64,000 nucleotides of DNA from Hippophae tibetana (taxonomy: Eukaryota > Streptophyta > Magnoliopsida > Rosales > Elaeagnaceae), in contig CM072806.1 of the NCBI GenBank assembly GCA_037013495.1, positions 27,220,001 to 27,284,000 of the forward strand. Reading direction: 5' to 3'. Shown piece after piece: positions 46,201 to 56,377 of this stretch. The notes under the pieces are model-generated. The model was not told where the DNA came from. It was given only the letters and a program-made list of their open reading frames with translations, and ran no database searches. Both the position numbers and the translations under genes were made by a program. Position 1 is the first letter of the stretch; every line of letters starts with the position of its first letter.

Positions 46201-47998
46201 TTCTCTCACTGTTCTAGGTACCGTGAATTGATGAGCTGCAACAAATGCCTTTGGGTTTGTTAATCTTGCCTTTGATCGAGTTATCGTTTTTGTGAGAATT
46301 CACTGGTTTTGTTATGGCTGCTGATTGCATATTTGCCTCATTTGGGTTAGTATTGTATTGGTCAGGTATAACATTGAGCTATTTTGAGCATTTGCTTCAT
46401 CTTCAAGAGTTATATGAACATTAGTGGCAAAGTCATGATTGATAGAATTGGATGGTTCATTTATCACAGGTTGTAACTGAGTTGGTTCCTATGTTATGAC
46501 TGATAGCACCATTTTGTATGATGGAAAAGTAGATGTTGATGGTTTATCGTTATGATTGGCATATGGAAAACAGTTCTCATTAAAAATGGCATGCCTGGAA
46601 GTGATTGCTGTTCCAGTGGGAGTTAGATGTTTGTAACCTTTATGGACGTGGCTATAGCCAATAACTATGTTGGGTTGAGTTTTAAAGTCAAATTTGTGGC
46701 TATTGTAAGGACGAAAATATGGAAAACATTGACATCCAAATGTTTTTAGCATTTGGTAGTCAGGCTTGGTGTCAAATAATAAACTCAAATGGACATATAT
46801 TGAGAATTGGTGTTGGTAGTCTGTTCATGGTATGAACAACTACATGGAAGGCTTCATCCCAGAAACGTAGAGGCATAGAACTTTGTTGTGTATGGCTGAT
46901 ATTTATAAGTAGCAACCACACTCACAGTTTGGCAAAGCTGGCTTTTGGCGTGTAATTAGCAGTTTGTTTTAACAAATTGGTGTTTTGACGTCTAACTAAC
47001 TTTTGGGTACTCATCTCCTACAACTTGTAGTGGCTAGTTTATAGTGCACCTTGTTTACATGTGGTAGAGACACAACCATTACATATGTCTCATTGCACTC
47101 AATTGTATTGCCTTGAAGAGGTACAAATATTCACTCAATTGCATTGGCTTACAAGAAATACAAGATTTCATGACTCTTACTATTATGTGCTCATACCATT
47201 TTCTCACAATCATCATAGATTTCATACTCTTCAATTGGCTCAACAAGTTGTAAGTCAACTTTGCTCAATTAAATTTTATGTAAGCTGAGTTTAGCTCAAA
47301 TTACTTTTAAATGAGTTGAGTTATGCAGCTCTCAAGCTAGTTCATTCACATTTAAAAAGAATTTTTTTTTCATTTAAGAGCACAAATGTTAGTATAAATA
47401 TTTATCTTTTGATTATATTTTTGGGAAACAATAAAAAATAAAAGTGCTATCTTTTAAGTTTGTTTTTCCATAGTAGTCTGGAGCTATAGTAATTATTTTT
47501 TGAATCGCATTATGTCAAATAAGCTCGCGAGCTGTTCATGAATTGAGTTAGCTCATTAGTTGGTTATTAGGTGCGTTGGGTATTTTCGGCTCATTAGTTT
47601 ATTGGATCAATTTTAAATCAGAGTAGGTATTCATTTGGCATCATTACATGTTATCATGTTACATGAAAGGGAGTACGATTTTTTCAACATTTGGTGTCCT
47701 CACTGAATTGATCTTTTTTGTCATTATGTCCCTTAACTTTTTGATCCTTCTACAGAAGCAATTCAAGCGACAAGAAATTAGGCAAAGCTATGAGCATGGA
47801 AATAATGGGTCGTCTCAAACATTTGGTAATGCTCCCATGAATGAAAATCTATCCAAAGAGGCTTCAGAGGATTTGCTGCTCATATCTCAAAAGTCGAACA
47901 ATGACGAGAAAAGATTATCTGTCCATGATAGATTGAGGAAGCCTGTATCTTATGATGATGAGCTACTTGGTGGTGATTTGAGAGATGATGCAACTTGA
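34214..47998 (+). CDS. PHAX: PHAX-like protein (phosphorylated adaptor for RNA export, RNA-binding domain)
   Basis: In animals PHAX bridges capped U snRNA, the cap-binding complex and CRM1 for nuclear export; the plant role is inferred by homology. Coding exons 34214-34467, 34812-34917, 36710-36853 and 47756-47998 join in phase through GT-AG introns to 248 codons plus stop. Exon 1 (residues 1-84) is acidic (DTLQEDNDFEDVEMLDVEDG) and then very basic (KKRRHRGNKKKNKRRKS), a likely nuclear signal. Residues 85-170 are the PHAX RNA-binding domain: RFVSDTCRRLREKKSYMVYT, VGCLGFSALCDLIKE, CGGQMTADGRRFRSGGGILW and ARDPKAYKEIM. The C-terminus (YDDELLGGDLRDDAT) is acidic. ATG at 34214 is the first in frame after the 5'UTR acceptor. 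Intron 3 is 10.9 kb, swollen by two antisense copia elements; the coding exons are intact. Confidence 0.92.
36970..37121 (-). repeat. Copia 3' LTR (152 bp)
   Basis: Starts TGTTAAAGATG on the minus strand and ends at ...GATTTTATA; the terminal CA has mutated to TA. Relative to the 5' LTR it lacks one ~20-bp AAGACACCTAATACAC-type unit. Confidence 0.9.
37127..40800 (-). pseudogene. pol: Copia gag C-terminus and pol (zinc knuckle, protease, integrase, RT, RNase H), one stop
   Basis: One frame runs from about 40786 to 37127, broken only by a TAA at 38861-38863. Landmarks in order: gag zinc knuckle CHYCHKPGHTKHEC (~40450); protease WVIDSGTTDHM (~40200); integrase zinc-binding H/C region and FELVHSDVWGPCP (~39650), with an SQNGVAERKNRHL segment (~39350); RT with HQLDIKNVFLHGDL (~38320) and the active-site VVYVDDIVITGSD (~38060); RNase H with SDADWAG (~37590), SSAESEYRAM (~37450) and a KHIEIDCHFVREK end (~37280). 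Stop at 37127, next to the polypurine tract. Apart from this stop and the gag frameshift the coding capacity is preserved, fitting the young LTRs. Confidence 0.92.
40801..41220 (-). pseudogene. gag: Copia gag N-terminal part, frameshifted
   Basis: The ATG at 41220 gives MAEKKSNVVTDMVPV, followed by the copia gag signature (LNGSNYLAWS) and an FMEFKRTYMR end. A small insertion near 40813 (TATATG where TATG would keep frame) throws translation to a stop near 40800. The rest of gag continues in another frame from about 40800 downward. The longer open frame up to 41349 lies in leader sequence and is not part of gag. Confidence 0.85.
41470..41715 (-). repeat. 123-bp tandem duplication in the copia leader
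   Basis: GACAGAAAGTCGCGATGGCG starts at 41470 and its variant GACCGGAAGTCGCGGTGGTG starts 123 bp later at 41593. Each runs through GTGTGGCCCACTCGCGGCTC to a CTGTTCTTCC..CCTGTG phrase. The block is CpG-rich and non-coding; the open frames across it in both directions are composition artefacts. Confidence 0.85.
41845..42016 (-). repeat. Copia 5' LTR (172 bp)
   Basis: TGTTAAAGATG...GATTTTACA on the minus strand, followed directly by the primer-binding site. Very short for a copia LTR and made partly of repeated CACCTAATACAC and CCACTAAGACAC phrases. Confidence 0.92.
42022..44328 (+). other. PHAX intron 3 sequence between copia elements
   Basis: AT-rich intron sequence. No coding region supported. 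A (TAATAA)-type low-complexity stretch lies at 42755-42780. Confidence 0.5.
44329..44686 (-). repeat. Older copia 3' LTR
   Basis: On the minus strand starts TGTTGAGTCAATTG after the polypurine tract and ends near GCCATACACA. Matches 46887-47245. Confidence 0.85.
44737..46880 (-). pseudogene. Older copia integrase C-terminus, RT and RNase H, decayed
   Basis: Fragments in order: KTFGCQCFPYFRPYN and IVIGYSHVHKGYK of the integrase end (~46740-46600); NNTWCLVPAPPGRKII and ANKWLFQVKELANGELDKLK of the RT start (~46130-46030); VPGFVDKEHPKYVCKLQKSL (~45840); the active-site box as VHVDEIIITGSS, where the usual YVDD reads HVDE (~45645); RNase H with PNVAKSSAEAEYGSL (~45050) and CDNTSTIALSYNPMLHSRTK (~44920); and ILTKPLPTAQF at the end (~44745). 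Several frameshifts. The changed second Asp of the catalytic box alone suggests loss of activity. Confidence 0.88.
46887..47245 (-). repeat. Older copia 5' LTR
   Basis: Starts TGTTGAGCCAATTG on the minus strand. Roughly nine bases in ten agree with the 3' LTR by eye. Its inner end abuts integrase sequence rather than a primer-binding site. Confidence 0.85.
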
Positions 47999-48687
47999 TA
48001 TTTGGAAGAAATGAAGATTTTGATGGGCAAAAATTTAATCCATTGTTTACCTTCTGGCTGCATTATAGCCTTTTCTCTTTTAAATGAGAACTCCGAACCT
48101 ATCAATGCTACCCAAATTGTCTTGGAAAATGCAATTTTGACTTTTCAGGTGTGAATATACTTTTCTATTACTTTTTTTAATGGTGTTAAAGATTAGTTTT
48201 CTTGGCTTTTTAGTGTAGTGGTTGACCATTACATTCTTGAGGAAATTTCATGGGCCATGCGATGAACATTTCTTGTTTTTTTGGGGCCTTTTGAAAATGA
48301 ATATTGCAGATGCCTTTTGAAAATGATATCTTAGATTTAAAATCAGATCCTTTTATTTCACTAGTGTATGTTTCACAAACTCACTCAATTTCTTGGGGTC
48401 CTACCCTTTTATAGCTTTCTAATTGCTAAAACAACTGGCTGAACAATTGTTTATCCTTGAGGCACTTCGACTGCCTTCCACTAACTTGGTAAAGACTTGA
48501 TATTACTTGTGCACTTGCATACATTTTAATTGTAGAGTGGTCAGTTTCATCAGTTTAATGCTGAGTGAAGCCAATCGGTTTGAAACCAGTATAATTTGTG
48601 ATATGAAAGTGGTCTTTAAAAAGAGAGACCAAAAGGTCATAGGTCACTTGGACAAAACTCGAAAGTATAAGCATTAACAGCAACAGC
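47999..48687. other. Convergent intergenic region between PHAX and PP2C
   Basis: Should hold the 3'UTRs of both genes. A clear AATAAA signal on either strand was not chosen with confidence. No other gene. Confidence 0.6.
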
Positions 48688-51061
48688 TCATGACTTCACA
48701 GTTACGCGATTTTGATGCATCTTTTGCAAAAATAGGCAAATCACAGTACAATCATCCTTCTTTGCATTAGGAAATTTCTTCCTCCATGTGGCAGAAGCTA
48801 TCTTGACCACTGCTTTTGCGGCGACTTGCTCACTTTCTTCTTTCCATACAATGGAGGCAACTTCATTGTTGCTCAGCACATCCCAGACCTACATGTATTT
48901 GTCATTCAAACAACAAACAACTCCCCTCATATACTAAGTCTTACTAATACCATAAACAAATTGAAATATATATATATATATATCTTTTTCTAGGACCTTA
49001 CCCCATCAGTTGCAAGAACTATAAATTGATCTTTGGAAGTTAAACGATGATAGGAGATATCGGGAATGGCAATGATGCCATAGTCTTTGAGTATAAAGTC
49101 TCCGAAAGCTCGAGACATGGCTAGGCCTGGGGAGTCCTCATGGGGCAACCACACTCTTTGTATGTGTGGTTCTTGCTTTAATGCAATTACCCGACCATTG
49201 TATTTCCTTATTCTACTTGCCTCACCTTCATTGTAAGAGAAAAATAATAATAAAAAGATTTAGGAAGGTAACATAACCAAAAGGATTTATGAAATATAGT
49301 TAAATCAAAGATTATTGAAAAAACAACATTTGTAATACTCCTCAAAATTTGTTATTATAAAATAATACTTTTTATATTAAATTCATATTTTTGTTACAAA
49401 GAAAAATACAGTTCAAACATTTCACATTAAACACCTATCATTTGTATGTTATTTAAGTTGAACATTCTACATTGAATACCAGTCAATCAGATGTTATTCA
49501 AATTGAATTCCAACTAATTAGACTCTATTCATTATTATTTGAATTGTTATTTTTTGTTGATATAAGTTTTAAGGTTATTATTTTATATAATTTTACTATT
49601 TATTTTGGTTCATGTTAAGTGTCTAATTTGACAAGCAAGAAGGATAAATGATCTTACTAGGTAAGTTAGGCTTTAGATCGGTGGTTAATTGAATGGTCTT
49701 GATTCCATTTTCAGTCATTGTCCCTAAAACAGCCCTTGAATCACCAAGATTAGCAATAACAAGATCTTCATCCTGTTTTATGCCAATCAAAGGGCAAATA
49801 CAAAAGGAAATAAAATAATTAAAAATAAAAAAAATGATTTTATTAAGTGGAAATCATACTCAAACCCTATTTTTGTTACGTTGACTATTCATTTTTCATT
49901 AAGTGTCAATGTCCAAAAACATGACACTCTAAAGAAAGCTCCTACCTGTCTTAAGGCAACAACAGCAGTAGCTCCACTACAAGAGCAGTCTAAATATTCC
50001 TGAAGTTGAAATTGAATCTCTTTGTCCATGACTTTGAAGGCAGTGATAAGAGCTTGTTTCCATTTGTGAAAATTATGAGTTGGTTCTGATTCACTAACCA
50101 TTCTCTCAAATGAATTTTGAGGATCTATGTCATTTACTTCAATTAGCTTTTTATTGGAATTCTTTAGGCCAAGTAAGAGCAAAGGTAGGCGATTTCTCAC
50201 CATTTCACTAACCAAATGACCATTTTTTCCATGCCCATCAAACACTCCACAAAACACTCCCTGTTCTGTTCCATATCCCTGAACAATAAAGAATGAACAA
50301 ATCAACATACCCTTTTTTCCTTGTTAATAATTATGCAAATATCAATATAATAAGCTTTCCATTCCAATTTATCAATTTAATTCAAAATCCAAGAAAACCC
50401 ATTTAAGTTACTTATTCTGAAATTTAATTTTTGTTTTTAGACTAAACAACTTTTTTATAAATGATAAGCATCCTTTTGCTGTGAAGCGAGATTGATGGGA
50501 TTTTATATTGCTCAATCTCAATAAAAGAAATAGACTCAACCAATTGAGTTATCTTATGGTAGTGATTATACATTTAATCAAACATATATAATTAGATTAA
50601 ATTCATTAAGAAATTAATAGAAGAATACTTTATAAATTTCTTAAATTTTAGAAAAAATAATGGAAAAAACAAAATACATTTGCAATAAGGAAATTTTTTT
50701 AATACAACAATTGTACAGAATACTTGGTATTACTCATCTCATATAGCATGTAGGACCCATTATCTGACATGTGAGATCCACACATATTGTTATGAGTGAG
50801 ATTGTAAGAGGGTGTATGTGCAACATTTGAATTAAAGATTTTTCCTTGCAATAAAGGATCTAGCTAGAAGGTATATTAACAAACCTGGTATAGAATTGCA
50901 GCATCTTGGTTAAGTCCTTTGCTTCCTTCTTTAGAATAAACAGAACCAAGTTTCAGAATTTCATCAGAATAATTTCTATCTGCTAAGAAAATTGCATTTT
51001 CATGACCATCCTCAATCCTTTGAATATCAGATGAAGCTACAGTTGATACGCAAATTCCCAT
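48688..51061 (-). CDS. PP2C: Protein phosphatase 2C (PPM family), probable clade E
   Basis: Mg/Mn-dependent Ser/Thr phosphatase. Exons in coding order 51061-50885, 50278-49946, 49772-49658, 49225-49002 and 48888-48688 join in phase through GT-AG introns to 349 codons plus stop, usual for this family. The start is the ATG at 51061, giving MGICVST with Gly2, Cys4 and Ser6, a classical N-myristoylation (and possible palmitoylation) site suggesting membrane attachment. PP2C motifs in order: LNQDAAILYQ; VFCGVFDGHGKNGH with the first metal-binding Asp (residue 73); SGATAVVALR; VIANLGDSRAVLG; LKPNLPSEASRI; GLAMSRAFGDF; FIVLATDGVWDVLSN with a metal-binding Asp; and KKDDCTVICLFL with the last metal Asp. 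Nothing is missing. The N-terminus and motif spelling resemble Arabidopsis clade E members; the exact orthologue is not assigned. Confidence 0.94.
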
Positions 51062-52851
51062 TTCCAAATCAATGATAAATAATTTATGGATGTTTTATTT
51101 ATTTATTTATTTCTTTTAGCTCTTTAAGAATCCAAAGTTCATTGAGATGGTGTCTATGATCATGAATATAAGGACTTGAACACGCGCATGTTAGTAGAAT
51201 AAGAATAATAATAATTTTGGAATTTGGAATATCATAAGTGACTATGTCTCCAAGTGGGCTCAATGCGTAATTTGCCTCAATAATTATATATTTTTTTATT
51301 TGTTGAATATCCCAAATGTTAGGCTATCCCAAGATTAACTCAAAGGACACATGAACTCAATTATATTTTTTATTGCAATTTTTTGTGTGCTTTGACTTTC
51401 AATTCAATACATATGAAAGTTCTTTCTATAAAAAAACGAACAATGAGCAACTTACACGTGGCAATGAGTAAACATTGCCTAACTATAAAAAATAAAAAAT
51501 AAAAAATAAAAGGAAACCCTTTTATTAATTCTAAACTTATAACTTAAGTTACTTAAGTCCTCAGGTTTACAAAACCATAAGTTTCATCACAAACTTTTAG
51601 GACGTTATAACATTTAGGACCAATTTTTGCTAACAACACAACATAATTAACTAACTAATCTTCAAGTGCAATATGTTAAATTCAAGAACACATAGTTTTG
51701 TATGAAAAACTTATCTTATATGGATTAGATTAGTAGCTAATTACGTTATGTCACTTAAAATAGGACTTAATTGCAATCTTTTAAAAAGTTTAGGAATAAA
51801 ATTATAACTCTCGTAAATTTCGTGATGTAAATGAATGAAGTTGGACGTGAAAATGAGAACCGAGGAGTTTAGCAAAAATAAAACCAAGTTGTTTATTTAT
51901 TTATTTACTTACAAAACATTTCATAATATTAATTTATTAGAGTTTTAAATGCACAGAAAGGACAGCTAACATAGAGTTCAAGAAAATGAGTCCCAATACT
52001 TCAGCAATTGAAACGCTTACAAAATTATAATTTAACTGAAATAGCCATCAAATAGCCACTTAGCGAAACAACATACAAACACTGATTTCTTTAGTCCTAG
52101 AATTCCCAAGCATAAAGGTTGATTATAGGAACAAACACTACAGTTTTTCTCACTACAAGAACTTTATCTTTTTGTTTCAGCTGGTAGTAGTGTTTTTTTA
52201 GCATGTTTGCTGGCTGTATTTAATGTTAGCTATCAGTGCAGATGAATTAGTGATTTAGTGGTTTGTAGTAACATTTTTAATGTTACATTTTAAATTACAA
52301 GTTTGAATTATACAAATTTTATTTTGAATAAAAAATTATTAGATCAAAGTATTAAATTTGATAATAGATATTAGAGACAAATATTGAGCAAGTACTCTCG
52401 CTATTACATTAGAGCACTTAAATTCATTAGTTAAAGTCCATCAACTTTAAAAAGTGTCAGTTCAGTCAAAATGGGCAAATTTTTGGTTTTTAAATTTTTT
52501 TGTTTAACTGTATTTAATTTTTTTTTTAATATGAATATTTAATGAAGCATTTTTAAAAATAATTTTTTTAGAAAATAGAAAAACGAATAAAAATATAAAA
52601 ATCGACCATTTATAAATGTTGTCACTTTTTTAAAATTGGTGGATTAAAATATTATTATAAAAACTAATGGACCAAAGTGATCCATTTTGAAGTCTAAATT
52701 ATCACAAACCATTGGATTTTGAGGCCTAATTATTTTTTTTACCATTCACGCTAGACGTAGTCATCTGGGAGATTTAAAATTATTTAAACATCCTCACTTT
52801 GTTACTCATATCTCACGCATCCTTTGGCTTTCTAATGCATCATTTTCCATT
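51062..52851. other. PP2C 5' flank, AT-rich
   Basis: Contains a triplicated AAAAATA-type run at 51488-51512 and short TTTA repeats (51096-51116, 51893-51911). The PP2C promoter is expected just above 51061. No gene. Confidence 0.5.
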
Positions 52852-53075
52852 CCGTATTTATCATTCTTTCTTATATCTCACTAGTATCTCTTTTCCGATC
52901 CTTTCCGATCCGTACTTATCATTCTTTCTCATATCTCACTAATATCTCTTTTCCAATCCGTACTTATCATTCTTTCTCATATCTCACTAGTATCTCTTTT
53001 CCAATCCGTACTTATCATTCTTTCTCATATCTCACTAGTATCTCTTCTCCAATCCTTACTCATCGTTCTCACCAT
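52852..53075 (+). repeat. Tandem array of a 48-bp unit
   Basis: Unit CCGTACTTATCATTCTTTCT followed by CATATCTCACTAGTATCTCT and TTTCCAAT, with starts at 52852, 52910, 52958, 53006 and 53054 (last partial). The first step is 58 bp because CTTTCCGATC is inserted as a local duplication of the unit end. Copies are highly similar, so the array is fairly young. Pyrimidine-rich on this strand. Confidence 0.92.
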
Positions 53076-53679
53076 CTTGATTTTCAACATATTCTTGCAA
53101 ATTGTTTTATGGTCCATTCATTTCTTAATTATTGAAGGTATTTTCATCTTGTCTTTGTCGTTATCATTTCTCTGATTTTCATGTTATTTATTACATTGCT
53201 TGTTTTTCGATTTCTCTTGTTTTCTTTGTTCTTTGATATCATTTTAGCTTTTTTATCACATAACTTGCTTTTTCTTTGATTCATTTTTATTTGTTGTATG
53301 TTTCAATTTTTTAGGGTTCTTTTTTTCACGATATCTATGTGTTTTTATTTCTATGGTTTTTTAGTTAATTTATTTAATTGTTTTTTTTTGGTATATGATG
53401 TTTTTAATTTATAATTTTTCTATTTTAATTGTTTAATCACAAACATTTTAGTTTAAATAATATCATTGTTACTGATTTGCTTTGGTTTTAGTTTATTTGA
53501 TTCATTTTGTATTGTAGTTATTCTATTTGTTTATGCTTTTGTTCTTTCTTTATCTATTATTTTGTTTGTGTTTATTTTCATGAGTGTTGTGGTAAAGTTG
53601 TGTTTATTTGTGATAATCTTTAACAAGTCATTTTTTCTTTTTTATTATGTGTTTTAATTTCCATTTGTCTTATTTGTAG
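53076..53679. other. T-rich stretch upstream of the DUF1985 relic
   Basis: Poly-T-rich, with hydrophobic frames due to composition. Possibly the 5' part of the transposon. No protein recognised. Confidence 0.4.
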
Positions 53680-55560
53680 GATAGGTTGAAGTTCCCAGAG
53701 TTAAGTTATTTGTATAATATTGCTTGGAAGTCTGAGAGACCTAGGAAAAATTCTTTGTTCGAGTAAGATTTTTCTTATTATTTTTCTTAATATTTTGATT
53801 TGTTATCTTCTTATGTTTTTTTTTTCATATTTGTGTTACTTGTTTATTATGAAATTTATTCATTTGTATTATTTTCAGTGTCAATGGCGAGAAGATGATC
53901 TTTCTTTCCCACTGGTACTTGATGATTGTCAAGTTTTTGCTATATGTTTTTCGTATTGTTTTTAAACTGAAAAGGCATTATTGAAGAATCATACTATGTT
54001 GAATGAGTCTGAGTGGAAGAGGTTTGAAAATTCTTGTTTTGGTTAGTTTTATAAGCTTTCTCCAATCCTTTTTAATAGAAAGCTTATCTATAGTTTTCTT
54101 TTGAAGAAGTATATCCCTTTCTAGATTTTGAAATAAATTTGGTTTAAGGTTGATGGTTAGTTGTTAAGATTTTCAAATTCAAACTTTTGGACACTTTATG
54201 GATTGAAGTGTACATCGGATCACGAGGATCCTACTATTGTTGAAATATGTAAATCAAACTGTCTAGTGGAAAAATATTTCTTCAAAGATTATTCTATCCA
54301 TCATCTAGATGAACTTGTTGGTATGGTTAATAATTATTTCTTTGGATCTCTTAATGCTAAGTCTTCTGAGTGTATATTACCTTCATTAATAAGTTTGGAA
54401 GTGGTAAGGATAATGTTGGAGATAGGAATGAGTTGCCGAGTGATAAGTGTGGTAAGGATGATAAACAGAATAAGAAGCATAAGAAGAAGGACAAGAATAA
54501 GTTGTTTCAGACTAATGAAGAAAATGTTACAGATGGTTGTGATTCTACGTCGAATACATATGTTGACTATGATTTGATGTTGTTCATGTTGTACTTTTAT
54601 GAGCATAGGCTAATTAGGAAAGGTAACAATGCAATCATTAGCAAGGTTTCTTTGGAACTTGCACTTGATTGGGATATGTTTAATAACTACCCTAGGGGTG
54701 ATGTTTTATATTATTACTTGTATCATATTTTGAACAAAGATTATATGGATTTCTATGTCTGTTATCTAAATTCTATGAATGTAAAGTTTTTGCAAGATGT
54801 TCCTATTAATGTTCACCGTGTTTAGCTTAAAGTTTTGGTTTTAGGCTTGCATATCAAACCTGGATATATGAGGTCATTCCTTGGCAGGTAGTTTGTTGTT
54901 TGTGATGTGAATATTTTCTTTGGATGTTGAGGTGGAGTTCCAATTTACATTTTGAGTTTAATGACGTTAAGAAGATATTATCTTCGAAGGTGCTTTTTTT
55001 ATTTATAAAAAAATTATTTTTTATTTATTTGTTGTTTTCTTCATTTTGTATCTCATTTAGTACTTATTTTTGTTTTTAGGTTCATGTCAATACTACCATT
55101 ATCATTGAAGTTACTTCAATGTTTAAGTCATTTTTGGACTATGTTCCTAAATTTATGCAACATCAGTGAACTTGTCACATGGTAATCCTTTACCTTCATC
55201 TCAAGAGTTGTCTACTTTACTATTTTTCTCTACACCATCATCTCAAATTGATGTTCCAAGTTTAGAAGATAATATCTTGTTGGATATCCATGGTGTTGGT
55301 CCTTTTGATTATGAAGGACAAGACAATTATGATTGTCAATGTGCAGAAGCTGGTACTTTTTAGTATAGTCCTCTAGATATGAATTCACATTTTGACAAGT
55401 TGAAAAACTACCTTGATTTGGAATTTAATTCTATTAGAGTTATGGTAAGATCATTCAAGGATGGTGTGAATAATAAAATTGATTCTTTGGGGGCAAGTTT
55501 GATGAGGTTACTAACAAGTTACAATCATTAATTTCTTTAGTTAATGAGTCAGTGAGTCTT
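53680..55560 (+). pseudogene. DUF1985-type (Ulp1-protease-associated) transposon ORF, decayed
   Basis: Reading through frameshifts gives the DUF1985 order. LNESEWKRFENSCFG and KLSPILFNRKLIYSFLLKKY (53998-54115) match the usual start, then RFSNSNFWTLYGLKC (54162-54210), the LVEKYFFKDYSI..LDELV segment (54268-54335), and DLMLFMLYFYEHRLIRKGNN, LALDWDMFNNYPRGDVLYYY (54570-54720). GLHIKPGYMRS and GGVPIYILS-like text, a relic of the AFQVWAYEAIP segment, lies at 54845-54960. Such ORFs occur with C48 (Ulp1-like) peptidase domains in plant Mutator- and CACTA-type transposons. The stop-rich state shows it is dead. The class of the host transposon is not determined. Confidence 0.65.
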
Positions 55561-55639
55561 TTTCATGTACTTTGTTTTTTGTATTCAATTTTTAGTTGGT
55601 GTTTAATTGTAAGAATTTACCATCTTTTTTCAAGTTTAA

Positions 55640-56150
55640 CATAAGGGATGGCTTACAAGTATTAAAGTAAGGCATTTATCTATTGTTGTGCTTACCACGA
55701 CACTATTGTGGCATGTATTTGTCAAACTTTCTTATTAAGGTAAGGAATTTTCTTACTCGTGGTAATGCCTTAGCCTGATATGGGTAGGCATTTTCCTAGT
55801 ATGGGAAGGCTTATTAATAGCATTTAGTGTCGTGATAAGTAGTGGTAAGCCTTACAAAGACATTGGCAAGCCTTACTTTGGGGATTTTGGTAAAAAAATG
55901 GATATCGTGATAAGGCATTGACCCATTATAAGAAGGCTTACCTCTATCTTCCAGTGTCATGATAATGCTTATCATGATAAGACAATGCCTTACTATAACA
56001 GTGGAAACCCTTACTTCGAGACTTTTGGTAAAGAATAGGTATCGTGGTAAGGACTTTACTTGGTTTTGGAAGGCTTTAGCCATTCTGAGAAGACTTACCA
56101 CTGACATCTAGTTTCATGGTAAGGTTTACCACGGAAAGACAATGCCTTCT
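55640..56150. repeat. Tandem array, ~140-bp unit rich in GTAAGGC/GCCTTAC
   Basis: The phrase TTTTGGTAAAGAATAGGTAT and variants occur at about 55739, 55884 and 56023. Each is followed by (C/G)GTGGTAAGG, a GAAGGCTTA phrase, a CATCTAGTGTCATGATAA-type phrase and GACAATGCCTTAC. Inverted GTAAGGC/GCCTTAC words within each unit could form stem-loops. About three and a half diverged copies. Confidence 0.75.
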
Positions 56151-56169
56151 AAATGACATATAGGTGCAA

Positions 56170-56377
56170 CACTCGAAATTCATAGTCAGATGATAATGTT
56201 TTCATGAAATCATTGGTGAACCTGGTAATGCAAACAAGGATGCGTTTGGTGGGTTTGATGATTATGCTCCAACATTTAATATTGGAATTGATACAGATTT
56301 TATAGAAGTTCAAGTAATAGATTCTACACAAAATACGTCTGGTGTAGACACTATGGAACAACTTAAACATTATGAAT
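56170..56377 (+). pseudogene. Continuation of the transposon ORF, left of the Athila insertion
   Basis: A compositionally coding-like frame (FGGFDDYAPTFNIGIDTDFI, then EVQVIDSTQNTSGVDTMEQL) runs up to the Athila LTR at 56378. No domain was recognised. It is probably part of the same decayed transposon as 53680-55560, based on position and codon-like texture. Confidence 0.4.

Larger units (their letters stand above)
44329..47245 (-). mobile_element. Internally deleted Ty1-copia element (older) in PHAX intron 3
   Basis: LTRs of ~358 bp at 46887-47245 (5') and 44329-44686 (3') are alike but clearly diverged. The polypurine tract TTGAGGGGGAG lies at 44687-44697 (minus strand). Between them only the C-terminal integrase, RT and RNase H remain. 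Going down the minus strand, the 5' LTR runs straight into integrase text (MPLRFWDEAF, ~46875-46845), so primer-binding site, gag, protease and most of integrase are deleted. No target duplication is evident. Confidence 0.88.
36854..47755 (+). other. PHAX intron 3 (10.9 kb) carrying two copia insertions
   Basis: Donor GAG|GTGTGTAG and acceptor TTCTACAG|AAGC. It contains the full-length copia element 36970-42016 and the internally deleted copia element 44329-47245, both antisense to PHAX. Confidence 0.85.

Noticed and set aside
44329..47245. Target-site duplication for the older copia
   Set aside because: Flanking pentamers (TTTGG and AGTTG) do not match under any tested boundary shift.
52852..53075. 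CRISPR-like array
   Set aside because: The 48-bp units are contiguous without unique spacers and the DNA is plant nuclear; this is a minisatellite.
53466..53965. Hydrophobic Leu/Phe/Val-rich frames
   Set aside because: T-rich sequence ahead of the DUF1985 relic, no domain, interrupted frames.
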